Of a stretch of DNA of 64,000 nt, positions 18,310-27,141 are shown one piece after another (within the stretch, counting starts at the first letter, position 1; each line of letters opens with the position of its first letter). Origin of the DNA: Clostridiales bacterium UBA6114 (lineage in GTDB: Bacteria > Bacillota > Clostridia > Oscillospirales > Butyricicoccaceae); assembly GCA_002423435.1 (NCBI GenBank), contig DIWE01000008.1, forward strand, positions 62,001 to 126,000, read 5' to 3'. Both the position numbers and the translations under genes were made by a program. The notes under the pieces are model-generated. The model was given only the letters and a program-made list of their open reading frames with translations. It ran no database searches and had not been told where the DNA came from.

Positions 18310-18372
18310 GTAAATAGTATCTGACAAACCGACAAACCGGTTCAGTGGATATCAAATACAGCCAAGCGCCTG

Positions 18373-19992
18373 TCAAATGAGCTTCGATATGATCGAGGCC
18401 ACCGACAGGACAAATCTCCCTTCCGTTGTAAAATAATTCTGGTCGGTTATCGCGGCAATTTTCTGGAACCTGTACCTGAGCGTGCTCGGGTGAATATGCA
18501 GCGCCGCGGCCGATGATTCGAGATTGTTGAGGGAGAGGCAGGTCTCAAGGGTTTTCCAAAGATCGGACTTATGCTGAAGGTCATAGTCATGGATCGGGAT
18601 GACGACGGTGTTCATGATCCTATCCATTTCGGGAGTGTTGAGCACATGGGATACGATCCGGGCCTGTGCGAAGCTGTCATAGGAATAAACACGGGCTTCC
18701 GGAGCAAAGACCTTGCCGAGCCTGACGGTCTGTTTCGTATCCTTGTAACAGCCCGGAATGTTTTGCAGATTCTGCTGCGTTTTGCCGAACCCGGCGACAA
18801 CATGCTCAAGGAGGGGGCTGCCGGTCAGAAACATTTTTAAGGCTGAGTGAATGCATTTGTCGTTTGAATACTTTGACGTGGCCGAAAAGGAAATGATTGC
18901 GACCAGCGTTCCGTCGACATGATAGCTCACCACTCCGGGGAAAAGATTATTCAGGAAGGCGGAAATGGAGTTCCACAATACTTTCTGAGCGAAAAAGGAT
19001 TTTTGCCGGCCCTGGTCCGCGGCGGAAAATGCCAGCACCCGATAATTTGCATTCGGAATGAAGCCGAGCAGGCTGAGCCGCTGCTTTATTGTCTCTTCGC
19101 TTTGGATCTGCTGGAACAATACCTCGTCGATAATCGCCGCGGTAATATCCTGCTGCTTTTTCGCGACCAGAAGCTCCTCCATAAGCTTTATGGACAGAAA
19201 AGACACCATTTGTTTTGAGTAGGACAGCTCCTTTAAATCCAGGGGACCGGGATGCTCTATAAGAAAAAATCCCTCGATGTTGTTGTAAACGATGCAGGGA
19301 AACACCTGAAAATCATCACAGGAAAAATATTGCCTTTCGGCGCCCTTCGGCGCGGGAAACGCAAAGCTGTTGTCGATCATTTTCTCAACGATTGCACCCA
19401 TTTTGTCGTGCGGGTCCGAGCCGGGGACCTTGTAAAGGGCGAGGAGCCTGCCGTCGCGGGACGCGCAGGCGCAGTTGCGGCGCAGATTGTTGCCCATCAT
19501 TTTGATTAAAAAATCGATGCTTTCGCCGTTTAGTATGGTGTTGAAAAGCTGCTCGTTCTGCTCATTCAGATCCTGAATCAATTGAAACCGATGATCGATG
19601 ATTTCCGTGTTGACAGCGGAAATTATTTTTCTGCACGGAAGGCCTCTGTCGATGACGTCGAAAAGCGGGAGATTTAACTCCTCGCAAATCTCTTTTACCT
19701 CGTCGGGAATCCTTTGCAGGTAGACCCCGGTCTTTACCGCCAGGGCGGAAATTTGTTTTTGCGCCAGATTGCGCACGGATTCACACATTAACTGGGGATT
19801 GTCCTTGTAAAGAGCAAACGAAGTGATAACAAACACATTGTCGTCCAAATTATATTTCGGAATAGGGACCATGGGGGAATCGATCACGGTGACGTATTGG
19901 ACCTGCCGCAGAAGGCCGCCGCTTCCCGCGATAAGGACTATGCTTTTTTCAAAAAGCGGCAGTTTGCACAGTTGGGCAACGGTAACAGTCAT
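18373..19992 (-). CDS. PucR-family transcriptional regulator
   Basis: About 539 residues from ATG 19992. The N-terminal domain (about 1-125) is of the purine-catabolism-regulator type, as in PucR, with the typical LAGSGGLLRQVQYVTVIDSP-like opening (here IAGSGGL). A middle CdaR/GGDEF-like region follows. The C-terminal helix-turn-helix contains TLETCLSLNNLESSAAALHIHPSTLRYRFQKI, the PucR-type HTH signature. Such proteins usually activate genes for nitrogen, carboxylate or purine use in response to a substrate. It is divergent from the SLC13-type carrier, which is the likely target. A palindrome at 20175-20197 lies between them. Confidence 0.88.
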   Translation of the reverse strand: MTVTVAQLCKLPLFEKSIVLIAGSGGLLRQVQYVTVIDSPMVPIPKYNLDDNVFVITSFALYKDNPQLMCESVRNLAQKQISALAVKTGVYLQRIPDEVKEICEELNLPLFDVIDRGLPCRKIISAVNTEIIDHRFQLIQDLNEQNEQLFNTILNGESIDFLIKMMGNNLRRNCACASRDGRLLALYKVPGSDPHDKMGAIVEKMIDNSFAFPAPKGAERQYFSCDDFQVFPCIVYNNIEGFFLIEHPGPLDLKELSYSKQMVSFLSIKLMEELLVAKKQQDITAAIIDEVLFQQIQSEETIKQRLSLLGFIPNANYRVLAFSAADQGRQKSFFAQKVLWNSISAFLNNLFPGVVSYHVDGTLVAIISFSATSKYSNDKCIHSALKMFLTGSPLLEHVVAGFGKTQQNLQNIPGCYKDTKQTVRLGKVFAPEARVYSYDSFAQARIVSHVLNTPEMDRIMNTVVIPIHDYDLQHKSDLWKTLETCLSLNNLESSAAALHIHPSTLRYRFQKIAAITDQNYFTTEGRFVLSVASIISKLI

Positions 19993-20001
19993 GACAATCA
20001 C

Positions 20002-20387
20002 TCTTTACCTGACGTTTTCTCCGGAAAGCGTGCCGGTTTTCCCGGCGGCTTTCGTTTTTGCTTTGATGCAAAGCTGTCGAAAAAAGGGATTACATGCGGC
20101 AAAAAATATCTGTCCAAAATGATATTATCATATGTACAGGAGCTCAGTCAAAATGTTTTGATCCTAGAATTCCATGAAAAATTGACATGATTTTTCAAAA
20201 GATCAATCAATGTTTTTCAAAATCCGTAAACGCTATAATAAACTCATCCGGCAAAACGCGGATATGCGGGGTGACGAGCGCGGCAGGCTTCCCGGCGGGG
20301 CCGGCCGTTTTTTTGCGGCTCTTTCCAACTATTCTTGCCCCCGTAATCCGAATTTTCGGCAAGATCAGTTTCAGAGGAGGGAATATT
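20002..20387. promoter_or_regulatory. Divergent regulatory region, PucR regulator to SLC13 carrier
   Basis: No credible gene. The best operator candidate is an eight-base inverted repeat TGAAAAAT-N7-ATTTTTCA at 20175-20197, spanning a TTGACA at 20182-20187. A TATAAT at 20234-20239 could be the -10 for the carrier gene; its -35 is poor, which would fit an activator-dependent promoter. A GC-rich stretch with a T7 run around 20290-20316 may be a 5' leader attenuator (weak evidence). AGAGGAGGG precedes the carrier start. Confidence 0.5.
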
Positions 20388-21686
20388 ATGGCGCTTTGGG
20401 CGCTTTCGCTCATTGTCTTACTCGGCGTGATCGTCATCCTGGCAAGGGAATGGCTCCCGATCGGCGTGGTCGGCATCGCTCTTCCGTTTCTCCTGATTGC
20501 GCTGGGTTTAAGCGACACATCGACGGCAATGGGATATTTCATATCGGAGGCGATTGTGCTGATCCCCTGCGTATACATACTGGGCGACGCCCTGTTCGAG
20601 GTGGGAATTGCAGACAGGCTCGGGGGAGAAATCAAAAAACTGAGCGAAAGAACCAAAGGCGGCGGAGAGCCCATGGTCTTACTGCTGATCATCCTGGCTT
20701 CGGGGGCCGCCTGCTTTGTGCTTCCCCGCTACGGCGTGACCGGCGCGCTGATGCCCGTCGTGGTCGCCATTGCCCGCTCGACAAAGATCAGCCGGACAAA
20801 GCTATTGCTTGCCCTCGCGCTCGCGGCAAACATCTGGGGGAACAACACGCTGATGTCCACCCCGCCCAACATGCTGGCAAACGGCGTTTTGGAGGATATC
20901 GGAGCCATGACCTTCGGCTTTTTTGAATACGCGCTGATCGGCGTTCCGATCGCGATATCCGGGACGCTTGTCCTGGTGCTTCTCGGAAAAAAGATCCTCC
21001 CTGAAAACATTGACGAGAATAAAGCCTTCGACGGAAGTCCGGATGAAAACGGCGGGGGTGCGCAGACGGCGGTGCCGGGCTGGAAGGTCGTCGCAACCTG
21101 CGTGATCTTCAGCATTTTTATTTTAGGCATCATGTTTGAGGACAGCATCGGCATCAAAGGGCATATCACCGGAATGTTCTGCGTCGCCGCGCTGATCGTC
21201 TGCCGGATCGTTACGGAAAAGCACGCGTATTCGGCGGTGGGCTGGGGGACGACCTTTTTTTGCGCCGGAATCCAGGTGCTCGGCAAGGCGGTGGAGACCT
21301 CCGGCGCCGGCGAAATGATCGCATCCGTTACGCTTCAGGTGCTGGGGACCACCCCCAATCCGTTTTTGATCACCGGGGTGATGTTCTGCGCGGGCGCGGT
21401 CATGACTCAGTTTATGAGCAATACCGGCGCCGCGGGCATCCTTTTCCCGATCGGCATCTCCATTGCCTCAAGCATCGGAGCGGATCCGAGGGCGGTCATC
21501 ATGGCGGTCGTCATGGGCTGCGGAAGCTCGTTTATGACGCCGATGGCCACGCCGTCAAACGCCATGGTGATGGAAAAGGGGGGAATCCTGTTCCGGGACT
21601 TCGTCAGATCCGGCATCCCGCTCATGATTGCCACGGCGGCCGTCTGCATTATCGGGATTCCGCTGATCTGGCCGTTTTTTGACTAG
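20388..21686 (+). CDS. SLC13/ArsB-superfamily (ion transporter) permease
   Basis: About 432 residues from ATG 20388, behind AGAGGAGGG. Around eleven hydrophobic segments. The conserved features are the paired hairpin motifs of this superfamily: WGNNTLMSTPPNMLANGV in the first half and TQFMSNTGAAGILFPIGIS followed by GCGSSFMTPMATPSNAMVM in the second. These suggest uptake of a carboxylate with sodium or protons. The substrate is unknown; the divergent PucR-type regulator and the downstream CoA/thiolase genes suggest an organic acid. A separate promoter region follows before the thiolase genes. Confidence 0.85.
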   Translation: MALWALSLIVLLGVIVILAREWLPIGVVGIALPFLLIALGLSDTSTAMGYFISEAIVLIPCVYILGDALFEVGIADRLGGEIKKLSERTKGGGEPMVLLLIILASGAACFVLPRYGVTGALMPVVVAIARSTKISRTKLLLALALAANIWGNNTLMSTPPNMLANGVLEDIGAMTFGFFEYALIGVPIAISGTLVLVLLGKKILPENIDENKAFDGSPDENGGGAQTAVPGWKVVATCVIFSIFILGIMFEDSIGIKGHITGMFCVAALIVCRIVTEKHAYSAVGWGTTFFCAGIQVLGKAVETSGAGEMIASVTLQVLGTTPNPFLITGVMFCAGAVMTQFMSNTGAAGILFPIGISIASSIGADPRAVIMAVVMGCGSSFMTPMATPSNAMVMEKGGILFRDFVRSGIPLMIATAAVCIIGIPLIWPFFD

Positions 21687-21795
21687 CCCGCAAACCTTGT
21701 CATGCGCTGAAAATCTACTATAGAAAACTAGCAAAACAAGGGGGGATTTTTCACAAATTCTTACGATACACTTATTATTTTTTATGCAATACAAT

Positions 21796-21815
21796 TAGAG
21801 CGTGATCACGCTCTA
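21796..21815. promoter_or_regulatory. 20-bp perfect palindrome upstream of the thiolase operon
   Basis: The sequence TAGAGCGTGA-TCACGCTCTA is a perfect 20-base palindrome lying 31 bases before the first codon of the ketosynthase/DUF35 gene and directly after a TACAAT (21790-21795) that may be a -10. It looks like a repressor operator over the start site. The cognate regulator is not evident in the window. Confidence 0.55.
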
Positions 21816-21846
21816 AATCATCACAAAGGCTGGAGGCTGCGAGAAA

Positions 21847-23298
21847 ATGAATAAGGTTGGAGTAACGTCGGTCGGGGCATATATCCCGTACTACTATATC
21901 GACAGGGGCACGATCGGCAAGGCTTGGGGGACGCGGGGCTCAAAGGGCGTGCGCAGCATCGCGAATTCCGACGAGGACAGCGTCACCATGGCGGTTGAAG
22001 CCGCCGCCGATTGTTTCCGCTATGTGGGGAGGGAAAAAATAAGTGCCCTGTATTTCGCCTCGACGACCGCGCCGTACGCGGAGAAGTCGCACGCGGCGCT
22101 GATTTCGACGGCATGTGATCTCTCCTCCGGCATATTTGCCGCGGACTTTACCTGCTCGCTTCAGTCGGCGACGTCAGCGTTCAAGGCCGCGCTGGACGCG
22201 GCCGCGTCAAATCCCGATGGGGGACAGATTCTTGTCACGGCCGCGGACTGCCGAAACGCGTATCCGAAGTCACCCGCCGAGCAGATGCTGGGAGACGCGG
22301 GCGCGGCGCTCACGGTGGGCAGCGAGAACGTCATCGCGACCGTGGAGTACTTCTCAAGCGTGATCAACGAAATAAACGATGTGTGGAGAAACGACGGGGA
22401 CGCGGTTTTAAGCACCACCGAGCAGCGCTTTGCAATTGAGGAGGGATACATGGCCGGCATGACCAAAGCGCTTAAGGATATTCTCGACAAGTCCGGAATG
22501 CGGCCCTCGGACATCACCAAAGCGGTGCTCACAACGCCCGGCGCCGGCGAGTACCTGAAGGTTGCGAAAAAGCTCGGCTTTGCACCCGAGCAGCTTCAGG
22601 ACCCCCTGATGGCGCAGATCGGGGACTGCGGAACGGCGCAGCCGCTTTTATTGCTCGCCGCGGCACTTGAAACGGCGAAAGCGGGGGATATTATATTGCT
22701 GGCCTCCTACGGCAGCGGTTCAAACGCGTTTATCCTGAAGGTGACCGATGAGGTGCGAAAGATCCAGAAGGTTCCCACCGTCGGCAAATATATGGACAGG
22801 AGGGCGGAGTTTAAGGATTATGTCCGTTTCCTGTCGTTTCGGGGGCTTTTGGACCCGGTTCACGGCGAGCCCTATAAAATTCCGGCCTCTCCCGCGATCA
22901 GCTGGCGGGAACAGAATACATATTTGAGGCTTTACGCGGGCATCTGCAACAAATGCAAAACAGGCGCCTTCCCGACAAACCGCATCTGTTATCGCTGCCG
23001 CTCCAAGGACGATTATACCGAAAGCCGCAGGACGGAGGAAATCACAAGGATCTATTCGTATTCCTGCGACCGCCTCGCGGGCCGCAGCGACGACCCGCTC
23101 GTGATACAGGTCGTCGCCGACGACAAGGACAATATCCGTTATTACATGAATCTGACCGATTTCCAGGAAGAAGAGGTAAAAATCGGGCTCGAGATGGAAT
23201 TTACCTTCAGGAAAATCCACAACCTGGCGGGCTTCCCAAATTACTATTGGAAATTCAGGCCCGTCAGAAAACCGGGAGTGATCAAAGATGAAAGATAA
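21847..23298 (+). CDS. HMG-CoA-synthase/KAS III-like enzyme fused to DUF35 zinc-ribbon/OB domain
   Basis: A 483-residue two-part protein. Residues 1-330 are a thiolase-fold condensing enzyme resembling HMG-CoA synthase and KAS III (VGVTSVGAYIPYYYIDR start; candidate catalytic Cys103 in FTCSLQS; a GSGSNAF strand near the end). Residues 340-475 are a DUF35-type module: a zinc ribbon with C367, C370, C381 and C384 and then an OB-fold. In other organisms DUF35 proteins are separate partners of thiolases, as in the archaeal thiolase/HMG-CoA synthase complex and in BbsA/BbsB of toluene degradation. It overlaps the thiolase gene by 11 bases, so the two products probably form a complex. Confidence 0.83.
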   Translation: MNKVGVTSVGAYIPYYYIDRGTIGKAWGTRGSKGVRSIANSDEDSVTMAVEAAADCFRYVGREKISALYFASTTAPYAEKSHAALISTACDLSSGIFAADFTCSLQSATSAFKAALDAAASNPDGGQILVTAADCRNAYPKSPAEQMLGDAGAALTVGSENVIATVEYFSSVINEINDVWRNDGDAVLSTTEQRFAIEEGYMAGMTKALKDILDKSGMRPSDITKAVLTTPGAGEYLKVAKKLGFAPEQLQDPLMAQIGDCGTAQPLLLLAAALETAKAGDIILLASYGSGSNAFILKVTDEVRKIQKVPTVGKYMDRRAEFKDYVRFLSFRGLLDPVHGEPYKIPASPAISWREQNTYLRLYAGICNKCKTGAFPTNRICYRCRSKDDYTESRRTEEITRIYSYSCDRLAGRSDDPLVIQVVADDKDNIRYYMNLTDFQEEEVKIGLEMEFTFRKIHNLAGFPNYYWKFRPVRKPGVIKDER

Positions 23299-24460
23299 AG
23301 TGGCAATCGTAGGCATGGGGTGTTCAAAATTCGGCGAGCGCTGGGACTGCGGGATGGCGGATCTGATGATCGAAGCCGCTTACGAGGCGTATGAGGACGC
23401 GGGCGTCGGTCCGGAGGATATCAAGGCCTGCTTTTTCTCAAACGGCACCCTGACCGCTCAGGCCGCGAGCGTGGCGGCGGACGCGCTCAAGCTTCGGGAC
23501 ATCCCGATCCTGAGAAACGAAAATTACTGCTGTTCCGGCCATGTCGCGATGTTCAACGCGTGGATGGCGGTGGCAAGCGGCGCTTTCGACGTCGTCATGG
23601 CGCTCGGCGTGGAAAAACTCAAGGACACGGGATTCCCGGGGCTCGGCACCGGCAGGGGCACAAGCCCGGTGCGCGAGGCGCGCCGCACGGCGCCCGGTTC
23701 CTTCGCGCTGATCGCCACCCGCTATTTTGAGGAATACGGGCTAAGCTACGAGGAGGGCAGGAAAATGCTCGCCAGAATCGCCGTCAAGAACCATTCGAAC
23801 GGCATGCTCTGCCCCAGGGCGCATTTTCACAAGGAGATCACCGTCGACGACGTGATGAAAGCCCCGATCATCGCGACTCCCTTAAGCCTGTACGACTGCT
23901 GCGGAAACAGCGACGGCGCCGCCTGCGCCATTTTTACGAGGTCGGACAACGCCAGAGCCTTCCGCGACGACCCGGTGTATGTCAAAGGCTTCGGCATTGC
24001 GATGGACTCCCTTTTGCCCCATTACAGACCGGGGTTTAACTGGATGGACTTTCAGTCGCTTCAAAAATCGTCGGCGACGGCCTATGAAATGGCCGGCATC
24101 AGGAATCCGAGGGAGGAAATCGATGTAGCCGAGGTGCACGACTGTTTTACCGCGACCGAAATGATTATTTATGAGAACTTCGGGTTCAGCGCGAAGGGAC
24201 GTGCGAAGGAGGATATCGACTCCGGGTTCTTCGAGCGCACCGGCGGCCTTCCGGTCAACACCGACGGCGGCCTGAAATGCTTCGGCCACCCCGTGGGCGC
24301 GAGCGGCATCCGCATGACATACGAGTGCTACAAGCAGCTTCAGCACAAGGTCGACAACCCGAAGCGGCAGATAGCGCGCTGCGATATCGGCCTGTCGCAC
24401 ACCTTCGGCGGAGGGCCCCAGATCAGCAGCGTGCTGATCACCGGCAATGAAAAAGGGTAA
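23288..24460 (+). CDS. Thiolase-family protein (SCP2-type thiolase)
   Basis: A 390-residue thiolase-fold enzyme of the group that works with DUF35 proteins. The nucleophile region is NENYCCSGHVA with Cys81/Cys82. The HDCFTATEM motif near 280 and GGLKCFGHPVGASGIRM near 325 carry the conserved His and the second Cys. The start ATG 23288 overlaps the end of the DUF35-fusion gene. It would cleave or form a beta-ketoacyl-CoA. Together with the CoA-transferase downstream this suggests activation of an acid as a CoA ester and thiolytic cleavage (inference). Confidence 0.88.
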   Translation: MKDKVAIVGMGCSKFGERWDCGMADLMIEAAYEAYEDAGVGPEDIKACFFSNGTLTAQAASVAADALKLRDIPILRNENYCCSGHVAMFNAWMAVASGAFDVVMALGVEKLKDTGFPGLGTGRGTSPVREARRTAPGSFALIATRYFEEYGLSYEEGRKMLARIAVKNHSNGMLCPRAHFHKEITVDDVMKAPIIATPLSLYDCCGNSDGAACAIFTRSDNARAFRDDPVYVKGFGIAMDSLLPHYRPGFNWMDFQSLQKSSATAYEMAGIRNPREEIDVAEVHDCFTATEMIIYENFGFSAKGRAKEDIDSGFFERTGGLPVNTDGGLKCFGHPVGASGIRMTYECYKQLQHKVDNPKRQIARCDIGLSHTFGGGPQISSVLITGNEKG

Positions 24461-24501
24461 AAACCGCAAAATCCGATCAGATGGAAGGAATGGTCGTCAT
24501 T

Positions 24502-25701
24502 ATGAATATAAAAAACGGTTCCGCTCTGGCGGGGCTTAAGGTCCTCGACATGGGGCGGGTGCTCGCCGCCCCCCTGTGCACATCGATTCTCGCCGACCTG
24601 GGCGCGGACGTCATTAAAATCGAAGAACCCGGATCGGGGGACATGGCTCGGGATAATTTGCCGAAAAAGGATGGCGTGAGCACCTATTTTGTCAATTTTA
24701 ACAGAAGCAAGCGGGGCGTCACCCTCAACCTGAAGGAGGCGGACGGAAAGGAGGTCCTCAAAAAGCTTGTCGAAAAGGCCGATGTGATCGTCGAAAACTT
24801 CCGGCCGGGGGTCATGGCAAAGCTGGGCTTTGATTACAGCAGCCTTAAAATGATCAATCCGGGGATCATCTATGCGTCGATTTCCGGGTTCGGGCAGGAG
24901 GGGCCCTACGCCAAACGCGCAGGTTTTGACCCGATCGCGCAGGCGATGAGCGGGATCATGAGCGTTACCGGCATGCCGGACTCCGAAAGGGTGAGATGCG
25001 GGGCGTCCATCGCCGACGTCATGGCGGCGCAAAACGCCGCGCTCGCCATCCTTGCCGCGCTTTTGTACCGGGGCAAAACCGGCGTCGGACAGATGATCGA
25101 CGTCGCGCTGACCGACGTCTCCATCCTGGCGCTTTCCAGCGTCAACCAGGTTTACCTGACCGACGGCACGATCCCAAAGCCGATGGGCAACGGTTATGCG
25201 GCAAGCGCGCCCGGCAGCAGCTTCCCTACGAAGGACGGTCACGTCGTTTTGCTCACGGCGGGGGACGCGCAGTGGAGAAAATTCTGCGAGGTGATGGGGC
25301 ATCCCGAGTGGACCGCGGTCCCCGAGTTTATCGACAACGACTCCCGCGTCAGGAATAAGCAAATGCTTCACGCAAAAATCCGCGAGGTCACAAAAACCAT
25401 GGAAACCGACGAGCTTATCGATAAGCTGACCGCGGCGGGCCTTCCGGCAGCGCCGATCATGAATATCGCGCAGGTTGCCGAGGACCCCCATTTCCAGGGT
25501 GTGCGCAAGATGTTCACCGAGGTTTCGCACCCGGACATCGGCACCGTCCACATTACAAACCAGGGCTTTAAGATGTCGGAAACCAACCCTTACGTCAGAT
25601 GCTGCGCCCCGCTGCTCGGCGAGCACAATATGGAGATTTACACGGAGCTTGGGCTTTCCGAGGAACAAATTAAAGAGCTGTCCGGAAGAGGCGTCATCTG
25701 A
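24502..25701 (+). CDS. CaiB/BaiF-family (class III) CoA-transferase
   Basis: About 399 residues from ATG 24502 (MNIKNGS); ATG 24490 is an alternative. The family moves CoA between organic acids through an aspartyl intermediate. Seen here are LKVLDMGRVLAAPLCTSILADLGADVIKIE, NFNRSKRGVTLNLK, VIVENFRPGVMAKLGFDY, the catalytic Asp (about residue 172) in SIADVMAAQNA, and LPAAPIMNIAQVAEDPHF. It follows the thiolase by about 40 bases. It would activate the pathway acid using another acyl-CoA as donor; the acid cannot be named. Confidence 0.92.
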   Translation: MNIKNGSALAGLKVLDMGRVLAAPLCTSILADLGADVIKIEEPGSGDMARDNLPKKDGVSTYFVNFNRSKRGVTLNLKEADGKEVLKKLVEKADVIVENFRPGVMAKLGFDYSSLKMINPGIIYASISGFGQEGPYAKRAGFDPIAQAMSGIMSVTGMPDSERVRCGASIADVMAAQNAALAILAALLYRGKTGVGQMIDVALTDVSILALSSVNQVYLTDGTIPKPMGNGYAASAPGSSFPTKDGHVVLLTAGDAQWRKFCEVMGHPEWTAVPEFIDNDSRVRNKQMLHAKIREVTKTMETDELIDKLTAAGLPAAPIMNIAQVAEDPHFQGVRKMFTEVSHPDIGTVHITNQGFKMSETNPYVRCCAPLLGEHNMEIYTELGLSEEQIKELSGRGVI

Positions 25702-25766
25702 ATTCCCCTTTACTTATTCAGTTGATACGGCGATCACGCTGCACTATATAAAAAGGAGGAAACAAA

Positions 25767-26153
25767 ATGTTTCAAAAAATGGAGAAGCTTCAGCAAATTG
25801 TCAACGGGCCGGAAGGTGAATCCTTCAGGGAGTTCTACTACGGAAAATTTTTCACCGGCACAGTCACCCTGATCGACGGGGATGAAAAGGCAACGCTTTC
25901 CTTCCATCAAGGAAAGATATACGTTATCGCCTCCGGTATCCCGGACACCGGCGTCGACATCGGCGTGAGCGGAACAACGGAGGCGTGGGACGCTTTCTGC
26001 GGGCATAAGAGCCTCACCGTCGCGAGCAGCCGCGTCAGCACCGACGCCGACAAGCCCTACCCAAGGCTCGCCCAGCTCGGCGGCATCATCCGCGTACGAC
26101 AGAATTTCAACCCTCTCGCGCAGCTTTGCAGACTGTACGCGGGCATCCGCTGA
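25767..26153 (+). CDS. Small protein of unknown function, possibly SCP2-like
   Basis: A 128-residue soluble protein starting at ATG 25767 behind AAGGAGG. I do not recognise it with confidence. The pattern of a basic helix, a strand ATLSFHQGKIYVIASG, then a VSGTTEAWDAFCGHKSLT segment loosely resembles small SCP2-like carriers that bind acyl-CoA or lipid ligands. It lies between the CoA-transferase and the alpha/beta hydrolase on the same strand, so it probably serves the same pathway as a binding or isomerase component (inference). It does not resemble muconolactone isomerase by eye. Confidence 0.7.
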   Translation: MFQKMEKLQQIVNGPEGESFREFYYGKFFTGTVTLIDGDEKATLSFHQGKIYVIASGIPDTGVDIGVSGTTEAWDAFCGHKSLTVASSRVSTDADKPYPRLAQLGGIIRVRQNFNPLAQLCRLYAGIR

Positions 26154-26222
26154 AAAGGCGCACCCCGGACCGGTTTATCGTTTTACAAAAAACGAATCAA
26201 TCATTTAGGAGGTATGAATGAA

Positions 26223-27026
26223 ATGGCTATTACCGGCTTTTACGAGAAAGTAAACGGAATCAAGATCTATTGCGAAACCAACAACGGACCCGACGACGAG
26301 GCGACAGTGATCTGCCTGCATACCGCCGGGCGCGAAAACCGCCAGTACCACGAGCTTATGGATCTGCTCGCGGACAAATACCGCCTGATCTCCTTCGACA
26401 TGCCCGGCCACGGCAAAAGCTGGCCCCTGCCCGGAAACAAGGTCGTAAACAATTTCAGGGACTACGGCAAGTGGATCTGGGACGTCGTCACCGCGCTGGA
26501 CGTCGAAAATCCCATCATCATGGGATGCTCGATGGGCGGCAATATCTGCTACTACATGGGCATCAACTATCCGGTCCGCGCCATTGTACCCTGCCAGGGC
26601 GCCGACTATACCCCGAATATCGCGCCGGAGGTGCTGTACCTCCTCGACCATCCGTATGTAAGCTGCCAGCATTCCCACCTGGAATTCACCGAATGCCTGA
26701 TCGGCAGGAAGACGAGCCAGGAGCGCAAGGACTTCATTTTCTGGGGCGTGCGGCAGGAGATCGGCATTGTAAAGCAGGGCGATTTGACGCAGTACAACGG
26801 GTTTGACGTACGCGACCAGGTCTGCGAGATCGCCTGCCCGACCCTGATCATCCACGGCCTCGACGATACCGGCCCGACGGACGAAATGGCGAGAAGGACG
26901 ACAGCCAAGATGAAAAAATGCCAAAACCTTGTCTATAAGCCCATTGAAGGGTACGGCCATTTTATTATTGTCGAAGCCCCGGAGATTGTCGCCGAGGCGC
27001 TTGACGAATTTATCCGGACATTGTAG
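26223..27026 (+). CDS. Alpha/beta hydrolase (enol-lactonase-like)
   Basis: About 267 residues; AGGAGGT at 26207-26213 favours ATG 26223 over 26214. An alpha/beta-hydrolase with nucleophile elbow GCSMGGN, an acid in HGLDDTGPT and the catalytic His in GYGHFIIVEAP, plus the oxyanion-region CLHTAGRENRQY. The fold resembles 3-oxoadipate enol-lactonase (PcaD) and similar small-ester hydrolases; the family is too broad to fix the substrate. Its place between CoA-transferase/thiolase genes and a muconate-cycloisomerase-like enzyme makes lactone or ester opening a reasonable guess. Confidence 0.86.
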   Translation: MAITGFYEKVNGIKIYCETNNGPDDEATVICLHTAGRENRQYHELMDLLADKYRLISFDMPGHGKSWPLPGNKVVNNFRDYGKWIWDVVTALDVENPIIMGCSMGGNICYYMGINYPVRAIVPCQGADYTPNIAPEVLYLLDHPYVSCQHSHLEFTECLIGRKTSQERKDFIFWGVRQEIGIVKQGDLTQYNGFDVRDQVCEIACPTLIIHGLDDTGPTDEMARRTTAKMKKCQNLVYKPIEGYGHFIIVEAPEIVAEALDEFIRTL

Positions 27027-27141
27027 CCGCGCTAAAATCATCCGGAAGGCCGGCTTTTATAAAGGCCCGGACATTCCGGCCCGAATCACGGAAATTGTTT
27101 TTCTTTTTACCTGGCGCATTCTATTTTGGGGGATGAATTCC

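Noticed and set aside
24340..25668. A 442-codon antisense open frame over the CoA-transferase gene
   Set aside because: The plus-strand gene has intact family motifs throughout; the antisense product is low in hydrophobic structure.
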